64,000 nt of DNA from JAOUEA01 sp963810945 (GCA_963810945.1 CAWEPI010000004.1:124001-188000), one strand, 5' to 3'. Positions 35,027 through 46,906 are shown, numbered from the stretch's first letter. A program made the numbers and translations. The notes: generated by a model not told the origin, from the letters alone.

Positions 35027-37549
35027 TCAGGCGGGGCGTGCCCCGGAGACGACGATCGTGTCGCCGGTGAGCGCGTCCTTGTCCAGGACGATGAGATCCT
35101 CGAGCATCTGACGCATCTGGTCGACGTGGCTCACCAGCACCACGAGGCGCCGCGCGTCGCCGGCGACGAGCCTCCCGATGCCGTCCATCGCTCGCTCGAG
35201 GTGCTCCGGGTCGAGGCTGCCGAACCCCTCGTCCAGGAAGAAGGCGTCGAGCCGCCCGCCACCGCGCGCCACCATCTCGGCAAGGGCGAGCGCGAGGGCG
35301 AGGGAGGCGAGGAACGTCTCGCCGCCCGAGAGGCTGTCCGCCCGCCGATGGGAGGCTCCGGCGTTCATGTCCACCACGTCGAACCGGTCGTCGTCCGTGA
35401 ATCGATAGGCCCCGTTGGAGAGCTCCTCGAAGTGGGTGCTCCCGAGCTCGCCCAGCGCCGCGCGTTCCTCCTCCAGCAGGAACGCGAGGAAGCGCGCGGG
35501 CTGCAGGTCGGAGGTGAGCCGCTTGGCGAGGTCGCGGCCGCGGCGGACGGCCTCGGTCCTCGCCTCCAGCTCGGCCGCGGCCCCCACGGCGGCCTGGAGC
35601 CCTTCGACGCGCTGGCGGGCCGCCGCGTGCGCGGCCGCCGCGTCGGCGAGCACGTCCGCGAAGTCGGTGCCCGGGGGGACCCCGAGCTCGTCTTGGAGAC
35701 CGCGCAACCCGTCGGAGGCCGTCCGTCGCGCCTCGCTGGCGTCGGCCGCCGCGGTGCGGGTGACCTCGTGCTGTTCGAGGAGCCGCTCACCGAGCGCGAC
35801 GAAGGCCGCGCGGAGCTCGTCGGGTGTTCCGCCGATCTCGCGCGGTTCACCCAGCAGGCCCCACGCCGACGCGAGCTCCGTGGCGAGCCGTGTCAGCGCC
35901 TCGCGCGCCGCCGCGCCCTCGTCGCGGATCCGCTCGAGCGTCTCCCGGGCTTGGGCCGCCTCCTCGGTCGCGCGCACGCGCGCGGCCTCGGCCTCGCGCA
36001 GCTCCGCCTCGCGCTCGTCGAGCAGGGCGTGCGGATCGCCCTCGCCGAGCCGGTCGACCAGCTGGCTCGCGATCGCCGCGAGCTCCGCTTCGGCGGCGCG
36101 CGCCGCCTCCACCGTCTCCGCGGCCTCGGCGTCGGCGCGATCGGCCTGCGTGCGGAGCGCCGCGGCGCGCTCCTGCGCGGCCGCCATCGCCTCCGCTGCG
36201 CGTTCGTTGGCCTCCCTCGACGACACCTCTTCGGACCGGGCGCGCGCGAGCGCCTCCTCCACCGCGTCGATCTTCGCCGAGCGCCCCGCCTTCGGCACCG
36301 TCGCGACGGGCTGGTCGCAGACGGGGCAGGGCGCTCCGGCCACGAGATGCACGCGCAGGGTCCGTGCCATGTCCGCGTGGCGTGCCTCGTGCAGGGCCGT
36401 CTCGGCCTGCGCGACATCCGTCGCCGCCGACGCCAGCGCCCGCGCGGCGGCCGCTCGCTCTTCGGCCGCCGCCCCGGCTCCTTCCGCGGCCTCCGCGACG
36501 AGCGTGCGCGCCTCCGCGGCGCGTCCCGACAGACGTTCGGCTCGCTCGTGGGCCAGGCGGGCGGCCTCCGCCGCGTGGTCGTGCTGCTGGACGAGGGCGA
36601 CGAACGCCGAACGGTCGCCGACGCGCTCGGCGACGGCCTGGGCGGTTGCCTCAGCCTCCTTCCGCGCCCGTTCCGCGTCTTCGGCGACCTGTGACGCTGC
36701 CGCGATCGCCCCGTCGGTCCGCTCGGCCGCGCCGAGGGTCGCCTCGAGCGGTTCCGCCCGAGGCAGCGTCCGCACGACGGCGTCGAGCTCCGTGAGACGC
36801 TCCTCGGCGCGCGTTCCGCGTTCCTCCGCGACCCTGATCCCTTCGGTGAGCGCCTCGATGGCGGGACGCGCCTCGCGCAGGCGGTCCGCCGTGGCCGCCG
36901 CCGCATCGAGGATCGCCCGGGCCTCGACGAGCTCAACGCGGGCGCGCTCCGCCGCTTCGTGCGAGCGGGCGAGCTCGTCCAGGACGGCGTCGGCGGCTGC
37001 GACGCGCCGCTTCGCCTCGTCGTGCGCGGCGTCGAACCGCTCGTAGCCGAACACGCCTTTGAGGACCTCGTTGCGCTCCGCAGGCGTGGCCATGAGGAAC
37101 TCCGAGAACCGGTTCTGGGCCAGCAACACCGATCTGCAGAACGCGTCGAAGTCCATGCCGAGCAGCTCCTCGACGCGTTGGCGGATCGCCCGCTCGCCCG
37201 TGACGCGCTCGATGACCTCCGCATCGGCTGCGTCCGAGGCGAGCCGCTCGAGCTGATGGCCCGAGGCCCCCTTACGACGGAGCGCACGGACCGCACGCCA
37301 GATCTGGCCGTCCACCACGAAGCGCAGTTCGACGTGGCACGTCTCGGCGAGCTGGTGGATCAGCGACTTCGTGTCGCGTTCGAAGGTGGGGGTCTTGCCG
37401 AACAGCGCGAACGCGACCCCATCGAGGATGGTGGACTTCCCCGACCCGATCGGGCCCACGATCCCCACGAGGCTGCGGTCGCGCCACGCGAACGTGGTGG
37501 GGTCGCGGTAGGAACGGAAGCCCTGCAACGTCAGCTCAAGCGGGCGCAT
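35027..37549 (-). CDS. sbcC: SbcC/Rad50-type SMC-like ATPase of the nuclease complex
   Basis: 840 residues from ATG 37549, which overlaps sbcD by 14 bases. The N-terminus MRPLELTLQGFRSYRDPTTF leads to Walker A GPIGSGKSTI and the Q-loop region SVLLAQNRFSEFL. Two long coiled coils flank a zinc-hook cysteine pair, CPVC, near residue 408. The C-terminal half has the ABC signature DSLSGGETFLASLAL, Walker B DAFFLDEGFGSLD and the switch histidine in VLVSHVDQM. With SbcD it forms a DNA-end processing nuclease. Here it is the last gene of a nurA-herA-sbcD-sbcC operon. Confidence 0.95.
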   Translation of the reverse strand: MRPLELTLQGFRSYRDPTTFAWRDRSLVGIVGPIGSGKSTILDGVAFALFGKTPTFERDTKSLIHQLAETCHVELRFVVDGQIWRAVRALRRKGASGHQLERLASDAADAEVIERVTGERAIRQRVEELLGMDFDAFCRSVLLAQNRFSEFLMATPAERNEVLKGVFGYERFDAAHDEAKRRVAAADAVLDELARSHEAAERARVELVEARAILDAAAATADRLREARPAIEALTEGIRVAEERGTRAEERLTELDAVVRTLPRAEPLEATLGAAERTDGAIAAASQVAEDAERARKEAEATAQAVAERVGDRSAFVALVQQHDHAAEAARLAHERAERLSGRAAEARTLVAEAAEGAGAAAEERAAAARALASAATDVAQAETALHEARHADMARTLRVHLVAGAPCPVCDQPVATVPKAGRSAKIDAVEEALARARSEEVSSREANERAAEAMAAAQERAAALRTQADRADAEAAETVEAARAAEAELAAIASQLVDRLGEGDPHALLDEREAELREAEAARVRATEEAAQARETLERIRDEGAAAREALTRLATELASAWGLLGEPREIGGTPDELRAAFVALGERLLEQHEVTRTAAADASEARRTASDGLRGLQDELGVPPGTDFADVLADAAAAHAAARQRVEGLQAAVGAAAELEARTEAVRRGRDLAKRLTSDLQPARFLAFLLEEERAALGELGSTHFEELSNGAYRFTDDDRFDVVDMNAGASHRRADSLSGGETFLASLALALALAEMVARGGGRLDAFFLDEGFGSLDPEHLERAMDGIGRLVAGDARRLVVLVSHVDQMRQMLEDLIVLDKDALTGDTIVVSGARPA

Positions 37550-38711
37550 CCGCGACCTCCTCGAGGACCTCGCGGAAGAGCGCCAGCAGCTCCGGAGGCG
37601 CGTCCTCTCCGACCTCGCGACGGTAGAACTCTGCGTACAGGTCATCGTCGGAGGGCCGCGACGTCGTGGCCCGGCGGGGGATGCGGTCACCGGCCGGTCG
37701 CAGGGGCCGCACGTTCACGAGGTACGGGAAGGCCTCCGCCGCGCGTCGACCCAGGTCCGTGTCGGTCCCGGCGACCTGCACCGTGAGGTCGAGGTAGGAC
37801 CCCGACAGCTCCTCGGTGCGCGCCGCCAGCTGGTCCCAGGTGCCGGCCGCACGCACGAGCGGGCGTCCTGCGTGCAGCGGCACCGACTCGACCGTGGCGA
37901 GGTGGCCCGGCTCGACGTCGACGATCACCACGCGCTTGCGCTCGCCCGCCTCGCCGAAGTCGAGGGGCAGCAGGGAGCCCGCGTATTCCGCGGGTACGGG
38001 GGCGCCGGGCACGGGCTGCGGGGCATGGATGTGGCCCATCGCCACGTACTGGGGTCCGGGCGGGATGGCCTGCGGCGTGGCCGCATATGCCTCGCCCATG
38101 TGGAGCTCCCGTTCGCCCCGGGGGGCCGCCCGGTCGACCTTCACGCCCCCCACCATGAAGTGCGCCATCAACACCGGCACGAGATCCGTGCCCGCGCGTT
38201 CCACGAGGGCGCGGTTGTACGCCTCCGTGATCCCGGCCACCTTGGCGGCGTAAGCGCCGTACCACTGCCCGGCGTCCTTCATGAAGTCGACGACCCGCCC
38301 CTCGCGCAGGAACGGGAAGCAGGCCACCACGGCGTCGACCCCCAGCACCTCGGGTCCGAGGAGCCCGCCGGCGTCGGGCCGCTTCACCGTCCCGACGAGG
38401 TGGATGCCCTTGCCCTGGCTCCGCAGCAGGGGGGCGAGCGCCTCGAAGAGGTCGGGCGCGTCGTGGTTGCCCGCGACCACCACGACGGGGCGTCCGGCGC
38501 CGAGGCGCAGGAGCGCTTCGATCCCGAGGGTGAGGGCGTCCACCGGCGGGATCGGCCGGTCGAAGACGTCGCCGGAGACCAGGACGAGGTCCACCGCGCG
38601 CTCGTCGGCGATGGCCTCCACCTCGCCGAGCACCTCGCGGAACTCCGCACTGCGGTCGTAGCGGCCGAGGTGCCGCCCGACGTGCCAGTCCGAGGTGTGG
38701 AGGATGCGCAT
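37536..38711 (-). CDS. sbcD: SbcD/Mre11-type exonuclease subunit
   Basis: 391 residues. The calcineurin-like phosphoesterase motifs are complete: TSDWHVG, LVSGDVFDR, VVAGNHDAPDLF and later AMGHIHAPQ. The C-terminal region (about 300-391) would form the DNA-capping and SbcC-binding parts. It is the manganese-dependent nuclease subunit acting on double-strand ends and hairpins. It begins 6 bases after the herA-like stop and overlaps sbcC. Confidence 0.95.
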   Translation of the reverse strand: MRILHTSDWHVGRHLGRYDRSAEFREVLGEVEAIADERAVDLVLVSGDVFDRPIPPVDALTLGIEALLRLGAGRPVVVVAGNHDAPDLFEALAPLLRSQGKGIHLVGTVKRPDAGGLLGPEVLGVDAVVACFPFLREGRVVDFMKDAGQWYGAYAAKVAGITEAYNRALVERAGTDLVPVLMAHFMVGGVKVDRAAPRGERELHMGEAYAATPQAIPPGPQYVAMGHIHAPQPVPGAPVPAEYAGSLLPLDFGEAGERKRVVIVDVEPGHLATVESVPLHAGRPLVRAAGTWDQLAARTEELSGSYLDLTVQVAGTDTDLGRRAAEAFPYLVNVRPLRPAGDRIPRRATTSRPSDDDLYAEFYRREVGEDAPPELLALFREVLEEVADAPA

Positions 38712-38717
38712 GCGGTG

Positions 38718-40459
<1,742 letters not shown>

Positions 40460-40463
<4 letters not shown>

Positions 40464-41395
40464 GAGGCCTCCCGCATCGTGGCCTCGCGCAGGGCGCGGT
40501 AGACGAGCCGCTGATCGCCCATCAGGTGCCGTAGCTCCCGTTCGAGCGCCGCGATCGGCACGAGGTTCTGGGGCGCGCGCGGATCGAGGTGCGCCTCGGA
40601 CGCGACGACCGGGAGCACCGCGGCGGTGCGATCGGCGATCGTGCGGACCTCCTCGAGCGGCAGCTGGCCGGAGGCCTCGCACCGCACGATCCCCGTCCAG
40701 GAGTGCCCGCCCTCGAGGACGGCGAGCCGCAGGTACCACGAGTACCGCTTGTAGTCGGCGATCGTGAACAGCGGCGTGCGCTGGCCGGGCGCGAGCTGGG
40801 CCACCACGGCGTTGCGTTCGGCGTCCAGGTAGGTGACGCGGTGGCTCTTGATGTAGCCCACCGTGGGATGGGCTGTGAGCTCGTTCAACGGACCGTCGGC
40901 CACGACGAAGCACGCGGCGGCGAGCGCCGAGGCGACCTCGCCCTCCGCGCGTCGCATCTTGGTGTGCAGGGTCCGCACGAGATCGGCGGGGTCCTGGGAG
41001 GCCGAGGTCGTCGTGGCGTAGCCGGGCTCGAGCGCCACCGGCGGGAGGGTCTCGGGGCGGCCACCGGCGAGCACGGCCCACCGCTCGACCCGCACGGCCT
41101 CCACGGTGGCGCGCCGCGCCCGCCGGTCCCAGAGCGTGGCTCCGACGGCGAACGCGCCGCAGATCCCGGGGACGGGCCCGTCCACGGGATCGTCGAGCGT
41201 GAGGCGGGCATCGACGCGGCGGACACCGTCGACGAACGCGATCCGTTCGACGCCGTCGTCGTCGCCCTCGATCGGGCCCCAATCGCCGGACTCGACGCTC
41301 GGGTCGACCGAGCCTTCCGCGGGGGCGAGCGCCTCGTCCTGATCGAGGGGCGACCCGTACTCCGGTGCCCACCCCTCGACGAAGATCCGCGCCAT
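40460..41395 (-). CDS. NurA-like nuclease domain protein
   Basis: 311 residues from ATG 41395. An acidic N-terminal region leads to AFVDGVRRVDARL, matching NurA motif I with its catalytic aspartate. A second aspartate sits in FVVADGPLNELTA. The C-terminal stretch APQNLVPIAALERELRHLMGD is the NurA-type ending. NurA is a 5'-3' nuclease that docks on HerA; the direct four-base coupling to a HerA-like ATPase supports the call more strongly than the sequence alone. The middle (HTKMRRAEGEVASALAAA; RTPLFTIADYKRYSWYLRL) is typical of this family's bacterial members as far as I can judge. Confidence 0.72.
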
Positions 41396-41479
41396 GGCGC
41401 GCAGTGTATCGGTGGCGGCGGACACCTCAGGGAGGATCCAGCCGGATGCGCCATCATCGCGCATCTAGTCCGTACTGGA

Positions 41480-42256
41480 CTAGGTGGGCGTGACGATCTT
41501 CGAGGCCACCGTCCAGCGTCCCCCGCCGGCGTAGGTCAGCACGGTCGTGCGGAACGCGCTGGGGCAGCAGTGCGCGTCGCCGGGCGCGTAGACGGCCTCG
41601 GTGATCTCGAGTCCCACGGGATGGGCCGACGGTGCGATCTGCGCGTCGCACATCGAGCGGCGCCAGATCTCCGCGCCGGTGGCCAGGTCGACCACGCGCC
41701 AGGTGCCGCATGAGCCGCTGCCACCGGTCACCTCGTTCACCAGGGCGTCGGGGGACCCGTCGCCCGTGAGGTCGCCGGTCAGGACCTGGGTGGTCATCAC
41801 GCCGTCCTCGGCCGCGTGGTCGACCCCGTAGAGGGCCCGCCACGGCGGTGCGTCACCGAACCTCCGCCACACCACGAACCCCCGCTCCGCCCGGAAGGGA
41901 TCGTCGCTCGGCTGCGCGTACGCCACGACGATCGCGTCCCCACCCGGCGTGGTGGCGTACCAACTGCCCTCGACTCGGCTGCCTTTCGGGACCAGGGCCT
42001 TCAACGGCACGTCGCCGGGGGGGAGGTCGCGGCCGTACGTCGGGGGCACCCCTGCCGGCAGCACGGGCGCGACGGTGGGTCCGGGGGTGGGCGAGTCCGT
42101 GACCGACGCGGTCGACGGCACGGCCGTCGGGTTGGCGGTCGCGGTGGGTTGCGAGGCGGTCGAGGCGTTGGACGTGGGCGTCGCGGTCGATCCGCTGCCG
42201 CCGCACGCGACGAGGGCCGACAGGACGAGCGCGGCGAGGGGAAGGCGGCGTCGCAT
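41480..42256 (-). CDS. Uncharacterised lipoprotein
   Basis: 258 residues from ATG 42256. The signal MRRRLPLAALVLSALVAC ends in lipobox LVAC. About 60 residues of Thr/Ser/Pro linker follow. The globular domain contains GDLTGDGSPDALVNEVTGGS, an FG-GAP/VCBS-like calcium-binding loop, and several cysteines (SGSCGTW, SMCDAQ, DAHCCPS) that could form disulfides. No further similarity is recognised. It is upstream of, but not clearly joined to, the nurA-like gene (84 bases). Confidence 0.75.
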   Translation of the reverse strand: MRRRLPLAALVLSALVACGGSGSTATPTSNASTASQPTATANPTAVPSTASVTDSPTPGPTVAPVLPAGVPPTYGRDLPPGDVPLKALVPKGSRVEGSWYATTPGGDAIVVAYAQPSDDPFRAERGFVVWRRFGDAPPWRALYGVDHAAEDGVMTTQVLTGDLTGDGSPDALVNEVTGGSGSCGTWRVVDLATGAEIWRRSMCDAQIAPSAHPVGLEITEAVYAPGDAHCCPSAFRTTVLTYAGGGRWTVASKIVTPT

Positions 42257-42329
42257 CCCGCCGATGCTACCGCCGCCGACCCTTCGACCCGGCACCTGTG
42301 AGCGGCGACGCCGGCCCTATGATGCTCCC

Positions 42330-42866
42330 GTGGCCTGGGACCTCACCCCGAAACGCGTGCGCGATTCCCACGTCGTGCTCACGCAGATGATGGAGCTCAC
42401 CGACGCGAACGTGTCCGGCAACGTCCACGGCGGCGCGGTGATGCGCCTCGTCGACACCGCCGCCGGGCTGGCGGCCATCAAGCACGCGGGCGGTGTGGCG
42501 GTCACGGTCGCGATCGACGAGATGACCTTCCTCGAGCCCGTGCACATCGGCGAGGTCGTGACCCTCTACGCCAGCGTGAACGACGTGGGGAGCACCTCGA
42601 TGGAGTGCGGCGTGCGCGTCGAGGCGATGGACCCCGTCACCGGGCGGCGGGTGCACGCCAACAGCGCCTACCTCGTGTTCGTGGCGATCGACGAGGAGGG
42701 CCGGCCGCGGCCGGTGCCCCCGCTGGTGACCGAGTCCGACGTGGAGCGGCGACGCCAGCGCGAGGCCAAGCTGCGCCGGGAGGCCCGGCTCGCTCACAAG
42801 CGCGCCGTGGAGGCGACCCGCGAGACCGAGGCTGCCGCCGGCATGCCCGAGCACGAGACGACCTGA
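42330..42866 (+). CDS. Acyl-CoA thioesterase, hotdog fold
   Basis: 178 residues from GTG 42330. The YciA/BACH-type hotdog pattern is clear: MMELTDANVSGNVHGGAVMRL with the catalytic asparagine and aspartate region, TVAIDEMTFLEPVHIGEVVT, and HANSAYLVFVAIDEEGRP. A charged C-terminal helix (about 140-170) is added. It hydrolyses acyl-CoA, chain length unknown. It is followed by aconitase 96 bases downstream. Confidence 0.9.
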   Translation: MAWDLTPKRVRDSHVVLTQMMELTDANVSGNVHGGAVMRLVDTAAGLAAIKHAGGVAVTVAIDEMTFLEPVHIGEVVTLYASVNDVGSTSMECGVRVEAMDPVTGRRVHANSAYLVFVAIDEEGRPRPVPPLVTESDVERRRQREAKLRREARLAHKRAVEATRETEAAAGMPEHETT

Positions 42867-42962
42867 GGCCGGTCCTTCGCTCAGGCGCGGATGACGGGCG
42901 TTCCGACCCGCGTGGGAGGATGGGAGCACCGCACCAGTTGACATGGAAGGAACCGACGACCC

Positions 42963-45680
42963 ATGACCAGTGACCTCGCGGGGGCGAGAGGCGGGCTCGA
43001 GACGGCCGCCGGCCCCGTCGACATCTGCCGGCTCGGCTGGCTCGCCGATCGAGGCATCGGCGACGTCGCCGCGCTGCCCCACACCGTGCGGATCCTCCTC
43101 GAGAACCTCCTGCGCCGCGCGGGCACGCGCGACGTGAGCGACGAGGACGTGGCCGCCCTGGCAGCCTGGCCGGGTCCGGCCGCCGACGTGGCGTTCATGC
43201 CGGGACGCGTCCTCATGCAGGACTTCACCGGGGTCCCCGCGGTGGTGGACCTCGCCGCGATGCGCAGCGCCATGGCGCGGGAGGGCGGCGATCCGGCCCG
43301 GGTGAACCCCGCGATCCCGGTCGACCTCGTGATCGACCACAGCGTCCAGGTGGATCTCTTCCGCACGCCCGAGGCGTACGAGCGCAACATCGAGTTCGAG
43401 TACCGGCGCAACGGCGAGCGCTACGCCCTGCTGCGCTGGGCACAGCAAGCCTTCGACGGGCTGCGCGTCGTGCCGCCGGGCGCCGGCATCTGCCATCAGG
43501 TGAACCTCGAGCACCTCGGGGCGGTCGTGGCGGTCCGCGACGGGGCGGCCTTCCCCGACACCTTGGTGGGCACCGATTCCCACACCACGATGGTGAACGG
43601 CCTCGGCGTCCTGGGCTGGGGCGTCGGCGGGATCGAGGCCGAGGCCGCGATGCTGGGCCAGCCGATGTTCCTGCCCCAACCGGTGGTGGTGGGCGTGCGC
43701 GCCACCGGCGCGTTGCCCGCCGGCACCACGGCAACCGACCTCGTCCTCACGCTCACCGAGATGCTCCGTGCCCACGGCGTGGTGGGCCAGTTCGTCGAGT
43801 TCTTCGGCGACGGGCTCTCCTCACTCACCACCGCCGATCGCGCCACGCTGTCCAACATGTGCCCCGAATACGGCGCCACGGCCGCCTACTTCCCGGTGGA
43901 CGCGGAGACCCTGCGGTACCTGACGTTCACGGGCCGCGGGGACCGCGTGGACGTCGTGGAGCGCTACACGAAGGAGCAAGGTCTCTTCCGCCGCGACGGC
44001 GACCCCGAACCCGTCTTCACCGAGGTGCTCGATCTGGATCTCGCCGCGGTGGTGCCCTCGCTGGCCGGTCCCAAGCGCCCTCAGGACCGCGTGGCCCTGC
44101 CCGACGTCTGGGGGTCCTTCGTGGCCGCGTTCCGCGACCACGCCGAGCCCGATCCCAAGGCCGCCGAGATCGGCCGCTTCATGGCGGAGGGCGGCACCAC
44201 GCGCCAGGAGGCGCTCCCCGGAAGCGACGTGATGGACGTCGCGGTCGCGCCGGCGCGCGACGACGCGATCGGGCACGGATCGGTGGTGATCGCCGCCATC
44301 ACCTCGTGCACCAACACGTCGAACCCTTCCGTCATGGTGGCGGCGGGGCTGCTCGCTCGCAAGGCGGTGGAGGCGGGGCTCGGGACGCGGCCGTGGGTGA
44401 AGACGTCGCTCGCTCCCGGTTCCCGAGTGGTGACCGACTACCTCGACCGGGCCGGCCTCACCCCGTATCTCGACAAGCTCGGCTTCGGGCTGGTGGGCTA
44501 CGGGTGCACGACGTGCATCGGCAACTCGGGCCCGCTGATCGACGAGGTGGCCGCCGCCGTCGACGAGCGCGACCTGAACGTCGTGGCGGTCCTGTCGGGC
44601 AACCGGAACTTCGAGGGGCGCGTGCATCCCCAGGTCCGGGCCGCCTACCTGGCCTCGCCGCCGCTCTGCGTGGCGTACGCCTTGGCCGGTCGGGTCGACC
44701 TCGACCTCACCGCCGACCCGCTGGGGGAGGGGGCCGAGGGCCCGGTCTACCTGCGCGACGTCTGGCCGAGCCCGCAGGAGGTCGCCGAGGCCGTGGCGGC
44801 CTCGATCACGCCGGAGCAGTTCGAGGAGGAGTACGGGCGGGTCTGGGACGGCGACGACCATTGGCGCGGGCTGCCCTCGCCCACCGGGCCGATGTACGCG
44901 TGGGATGCCGCGTCGACCTATGTCCAGGAGCCGCCGTTCTTCGATGACCTCGAGGCGGTGACCGGCGCCGAGATCGAGGGCGCGCGGGTCCTCGTGAAGG
45001 TGGGCGACTCCATCACGACCGATCACATCTCCCCGGCCGGGGCGATCAAGGCGGATGCCCCGGCAGGGCGGTATCTGCAGGACCGCGGGGTGGCGCCGGC
45101 GGACTTCAACTCCTACGGGTCCCGTCGCGGCAACCACGAGGTGATGATGCGCGGGACCTTCGCGAACATCCGGTTGCGCAACGAGATGGCGCCCGGGACG
45201 GAGGGATCGTTCACCACGTATCTGCCGACGGGCGAGGTCACGAGCGTCTTCGAGGCGGCGGAGCGGTACCGCACGGATGGGACGCCGCTCGCCGTCCTGG
45301 CGGGCAAGGAGTACGGGAGCGGTTCGAGCCGCGACTGGGCGGCGAAGGGCCCCAACCTCCTCGGCGTGCGATTCGTGATCGCGGAGAGCTTCGAGCGCAT
45401 CCACCGGTCCAACCTCGTGGGGATGGGGGTCCTGCCGCTGCAGTACGCGGCCGGCCACTCGGCAACGTCGCTCGGTCTCGACGGCACCGAGACCCTCGCG
45501 GTGCGGGGGTTGGGATCCGGCATCACCCCCGGCCAGGAGGCGACCGTGGAGGCCGTCAACGCGGACGGGACGGCCACCTCGTTCCCCGTGACCGTGCGGG
45601 TCGATGCACCCGTGGAGGTCGAGTACTTCGGGCAGGGCGGCATCCTGCGGATGGTGCTGCGCCAGATGCTCGGGATGTAG
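42963..45680 (+). CDS. acnA: Aconitate hydratase A
   Basis: 905 residues, full length for the AcnA/IRP1 type. The three Fe-S cluster cysteines are in SCTNTSNPSVMV and GYGCTTCIGNSGP. Further landmarks are VIDHSVQVD, VGTDSHTTMVNGLGVLGWGVGG, GDSITTDHISPAGAI, the swivel-domain RGNHEVMMRGTFANIR and GKEYGSGSSRDWAAKG. It isomerises citrate to isocitrate in the TCA cycle. The frame is uninterrupted over 2.7 kb, in contrast to several neighbours. Confidence 0.97.
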   Translation: MTSDLAGARGGLETAAGPVDICRLGWLADRGIGDVAALPHTVRILLENLLRRAGTRDVSDEDVAALAAWPGPAADVAFMPGRVLMQDFTGVPAVVDLAAMRSAMAREGGDPARVNPAIPVDLVIDHSVQVDLFRTPEAYERNIEFEYRRNGERYALLRWAQQAFDGLRVVPPGAGICHQVNLEHLGAVVAVRDGAAFPDTLVGTDSHTTMVNGLGVLGWGVGGIEAEAAMLGQPMFLPQPVVVGVRATGALPAGTTATDLVLTLTEMLRAHGVVGQFVEFFGDGLSSLTTADRATLSNMCPEYGATAAYFPVDAETLRYLTFTGRGDRVDVVERYTKEQGLFRRDGDPEPVFTEVLDLDLAAVVPSLAGPKRPQDRVALPDVWGSFVAAFRDHAEPDPKAAEIGRFMAEGGTTRQEALPGSDVMDVAVAPARDDAIGHGSVVIAAITSCTNTSNPSVMVAAGLLARKAVEAGLGTRPWVKTSLAPGSRVVTDYLDRAGLTPYLDKLGFGLVGYGCTTCIGNSGPLIDEVAAAVDERDLNVVAVLSGNRNFEGRVHPQVRAAYLASPPLCVAYALAGRVDLDLTADPLGEGAEGPVYLRDVWPSPQEVAEAVAASITPEQFEEEYGRVWDGDDHWRGLPSPTGPMYAWDAASTYVQEPPFFDDLEAVTGAEIEGARVLVKVGDSITTDHISPAGAIKADAPAGRYLQDRGVAPADFNSYGSRRGNHEVMMRGTFANIRLRNEMAPGTEGSFTTYLPTGEVTSVFEAAERYRTDGTPLAVLAGKEYGSGSSRDWAAKGPNLLGVRFVIAESFERIHRSNLVGMGVLPLQYAAGHSATSLGLDGTETLAVRGLGSGITPGQEATVEAVNADGTATSFPVTVRVDAPVEVEYFGQGGILRMVLRQMLGM

Positions 45681-45709
45681 ACCGGGGACGTCGGGCGGAA
45701 CGCCCGCGC

Positions 45710-46390
45710 CTATTCCTCGACGGTGCCCGGCATCGTCGTGTGCCGCGCGAGGTACGCCGCGGCCTCGGCGCGCCGTGCCACCTCGAGCTTGGACAGGATC
45801 GAGGACACGTAGTTCTTCACGGTCTTCTCGGCGAGGTGCAGGTCGTCGCCGATCTCCTTGTTCGTCTTGCCGTCGGCCACGGCCGTGAGGATGCGCTCCT
45901 CCTGGGGGGAGAGGCGGGCGAGCTTCTCGTCCTTCATGAGGTGCTTACCGCGGCGCAGGCGTTCGAGGACGGCGCTCGTCACGCCCGGATCCAGGAGCGA
46001 GTCGCCGGCGCCCACGGCCCGGATCGCGCGCAGGAGATCGCCCGACTTCACCTGCTTCAGGACGTAGCCCGAGGCGCCGGCCATGATCGAGGCGAAGAGT
46101 GCCTCGTCGTCCGCGAACGACGTCAGCATCAGGACCCGCGTGGCCGGGTGGTCCGCCCGGATCTCCCGGGTTGCCTCGATCCCGCTGCCGTCGGCGAGCC
46201 GGACGTCCATCACCACGACGTCCGGGCGCGTGCGTGCCGCCTCGTCGACGGCCTCGCGAACCGTCCCCGCTTCGGCGGTGACCACGATGTCGTCCTCCGC
46301 ATCGAGCATGGCCCGGATGCCGTCGCGGACGATCTCGTGGTCGTCGACCAGCATCACGCGGAGCGGAGGCGTCTTGGTCACGGAGGCCAT
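45710..46390 (-). CDS. NarL/DevR-type response regulator
   Basis: 226 residues. The receiver domain has the acidic pocket VDDHE, the phosphoacceptor aspartate in VVVMDVRLADGSGIE, Thr in MLTSF and Lys in YVLKQVKSGDLL. The C-terminal LuxR helix-turn-helix is LSPQEERILTAVADGKTNKE and AEKTVKNYVSSILSKLEV. The linker and the extra C-terminal helix resemble mycobacterial DevR/DosR. A likely partner is the GAF histidine kinase at 48535-49680, two genes away. Confidence 0.92.
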   Translation of the reverse strand: MASVTKTPPLRVMLVDDHEIVRDGIRAMLDAEDDIVVTAEAGTVREAVDEAARTRPDVVVMDVRLADGSGIEATREIRADHPATRVLMLTSFADDEALFASIMAGASGYVLKQVKSGDLLRAIRAVGAGDSLLDPGVTSAVLERLRRGKHLMKDEKLARLSPQEERILTAVADGKTNKEIGDDLHLAEKTVKNYVSSILSKLEVARRAEAAAYLARHTTMPGTVEE

Positions 46391-46429
46391 CCTAGTGGCT
46401 CCGCGCGCGGCGGTTCGGGATTCCGTCGC

Positions 46430-46906
46430 TCAGGCGGAGGCGGCGGTGCCGTTCGCCTCGGCGCGGATCAGGGCCTCCGAGACCCGGTCGAGGAAGTCCT
46501 TCAGGGTGGCCTCGGCGACGCGGAACAGCAACGCGCGGTCGATCGCACGGCCGACCGCACCGAGCGGTGGGACGTAGCGGGCGCTCATGGCGAGCTGCGT
46601 GTGATGGCCGAGGGGTGCCACCTCGAGATCGGCCTCGAGCGCGGGGAACAGACCGCTCGGGCCCGTGGCCGACCAGCGGATGGGCAGCACGGTCTTGGAC
46701 GGCATCCGCACGGCCTCACCGAACTCGATCGCCACCTTGCGCTCGAGCCTGACCTCGCCGCCGAACCCGACCTCGGCCAACAGGGCGTCGCCGTGATGGT
46801 TGGCCTTGCTCGCCAGCCCCGGGACCCAATCCTGCGGTTCGCGCAGCAAGGCGCGCTCCACGCGATCGGCCTCGAGCGGCAACTCAACGAAGTAACGGGC
46901 GAACAT
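46430..46906 (-). CDS. SRPBCC-like (START/Bet v 1 fold) protein
   Basis: 158 residues from ATG 46906. The pattern of an initial strand (ARYFVELPLEADRVERAL), a central LERKVAIEFGEAVRM, alternating strands (LPIRWSATGP; LEADLEVAPLGHHTQLAMSA) and a long C-terminal helix (LFRVAEATLKDFLDRV) fits a polyketide-cyclase/SRPBCC fold. No catalytic residues can be assigned. It may bind a hydrophobic ligand. It sits between the response regulator and the oxidase gene. Confidence 0.6.
   Translation of the reverse strand: MFARYFVELPLEADRVERALLREPQDWVPGLASKANHHGDALLAEVGFGGEVRLERKVAIEFGEAVRMPSKTVLPIRWSATGPSGLFPALEADLEVAPLGHHTQLAMSARYVPPLGAVGRAIDRALLFRVAEATLKDFLDRVSEALIRAEANGTAASA

Noticed and set aside
31749..36694. 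Very long open plus-strand frame continuing past the thiolase for about 1650 codons
   Set aside because: It runs antisense to the coiled-coil gene and sbcC, is extremely Arg/Leu/Gly-rich, has no domain signature and results from GC-driven lack of stops after the thiolase frameshift.
43821..45458. 545-codon minus-strand frame inside acnA
   Set aside because: Aconitase is full length with all cluster cysteines on the plus strand; the opposite frame has no motif.
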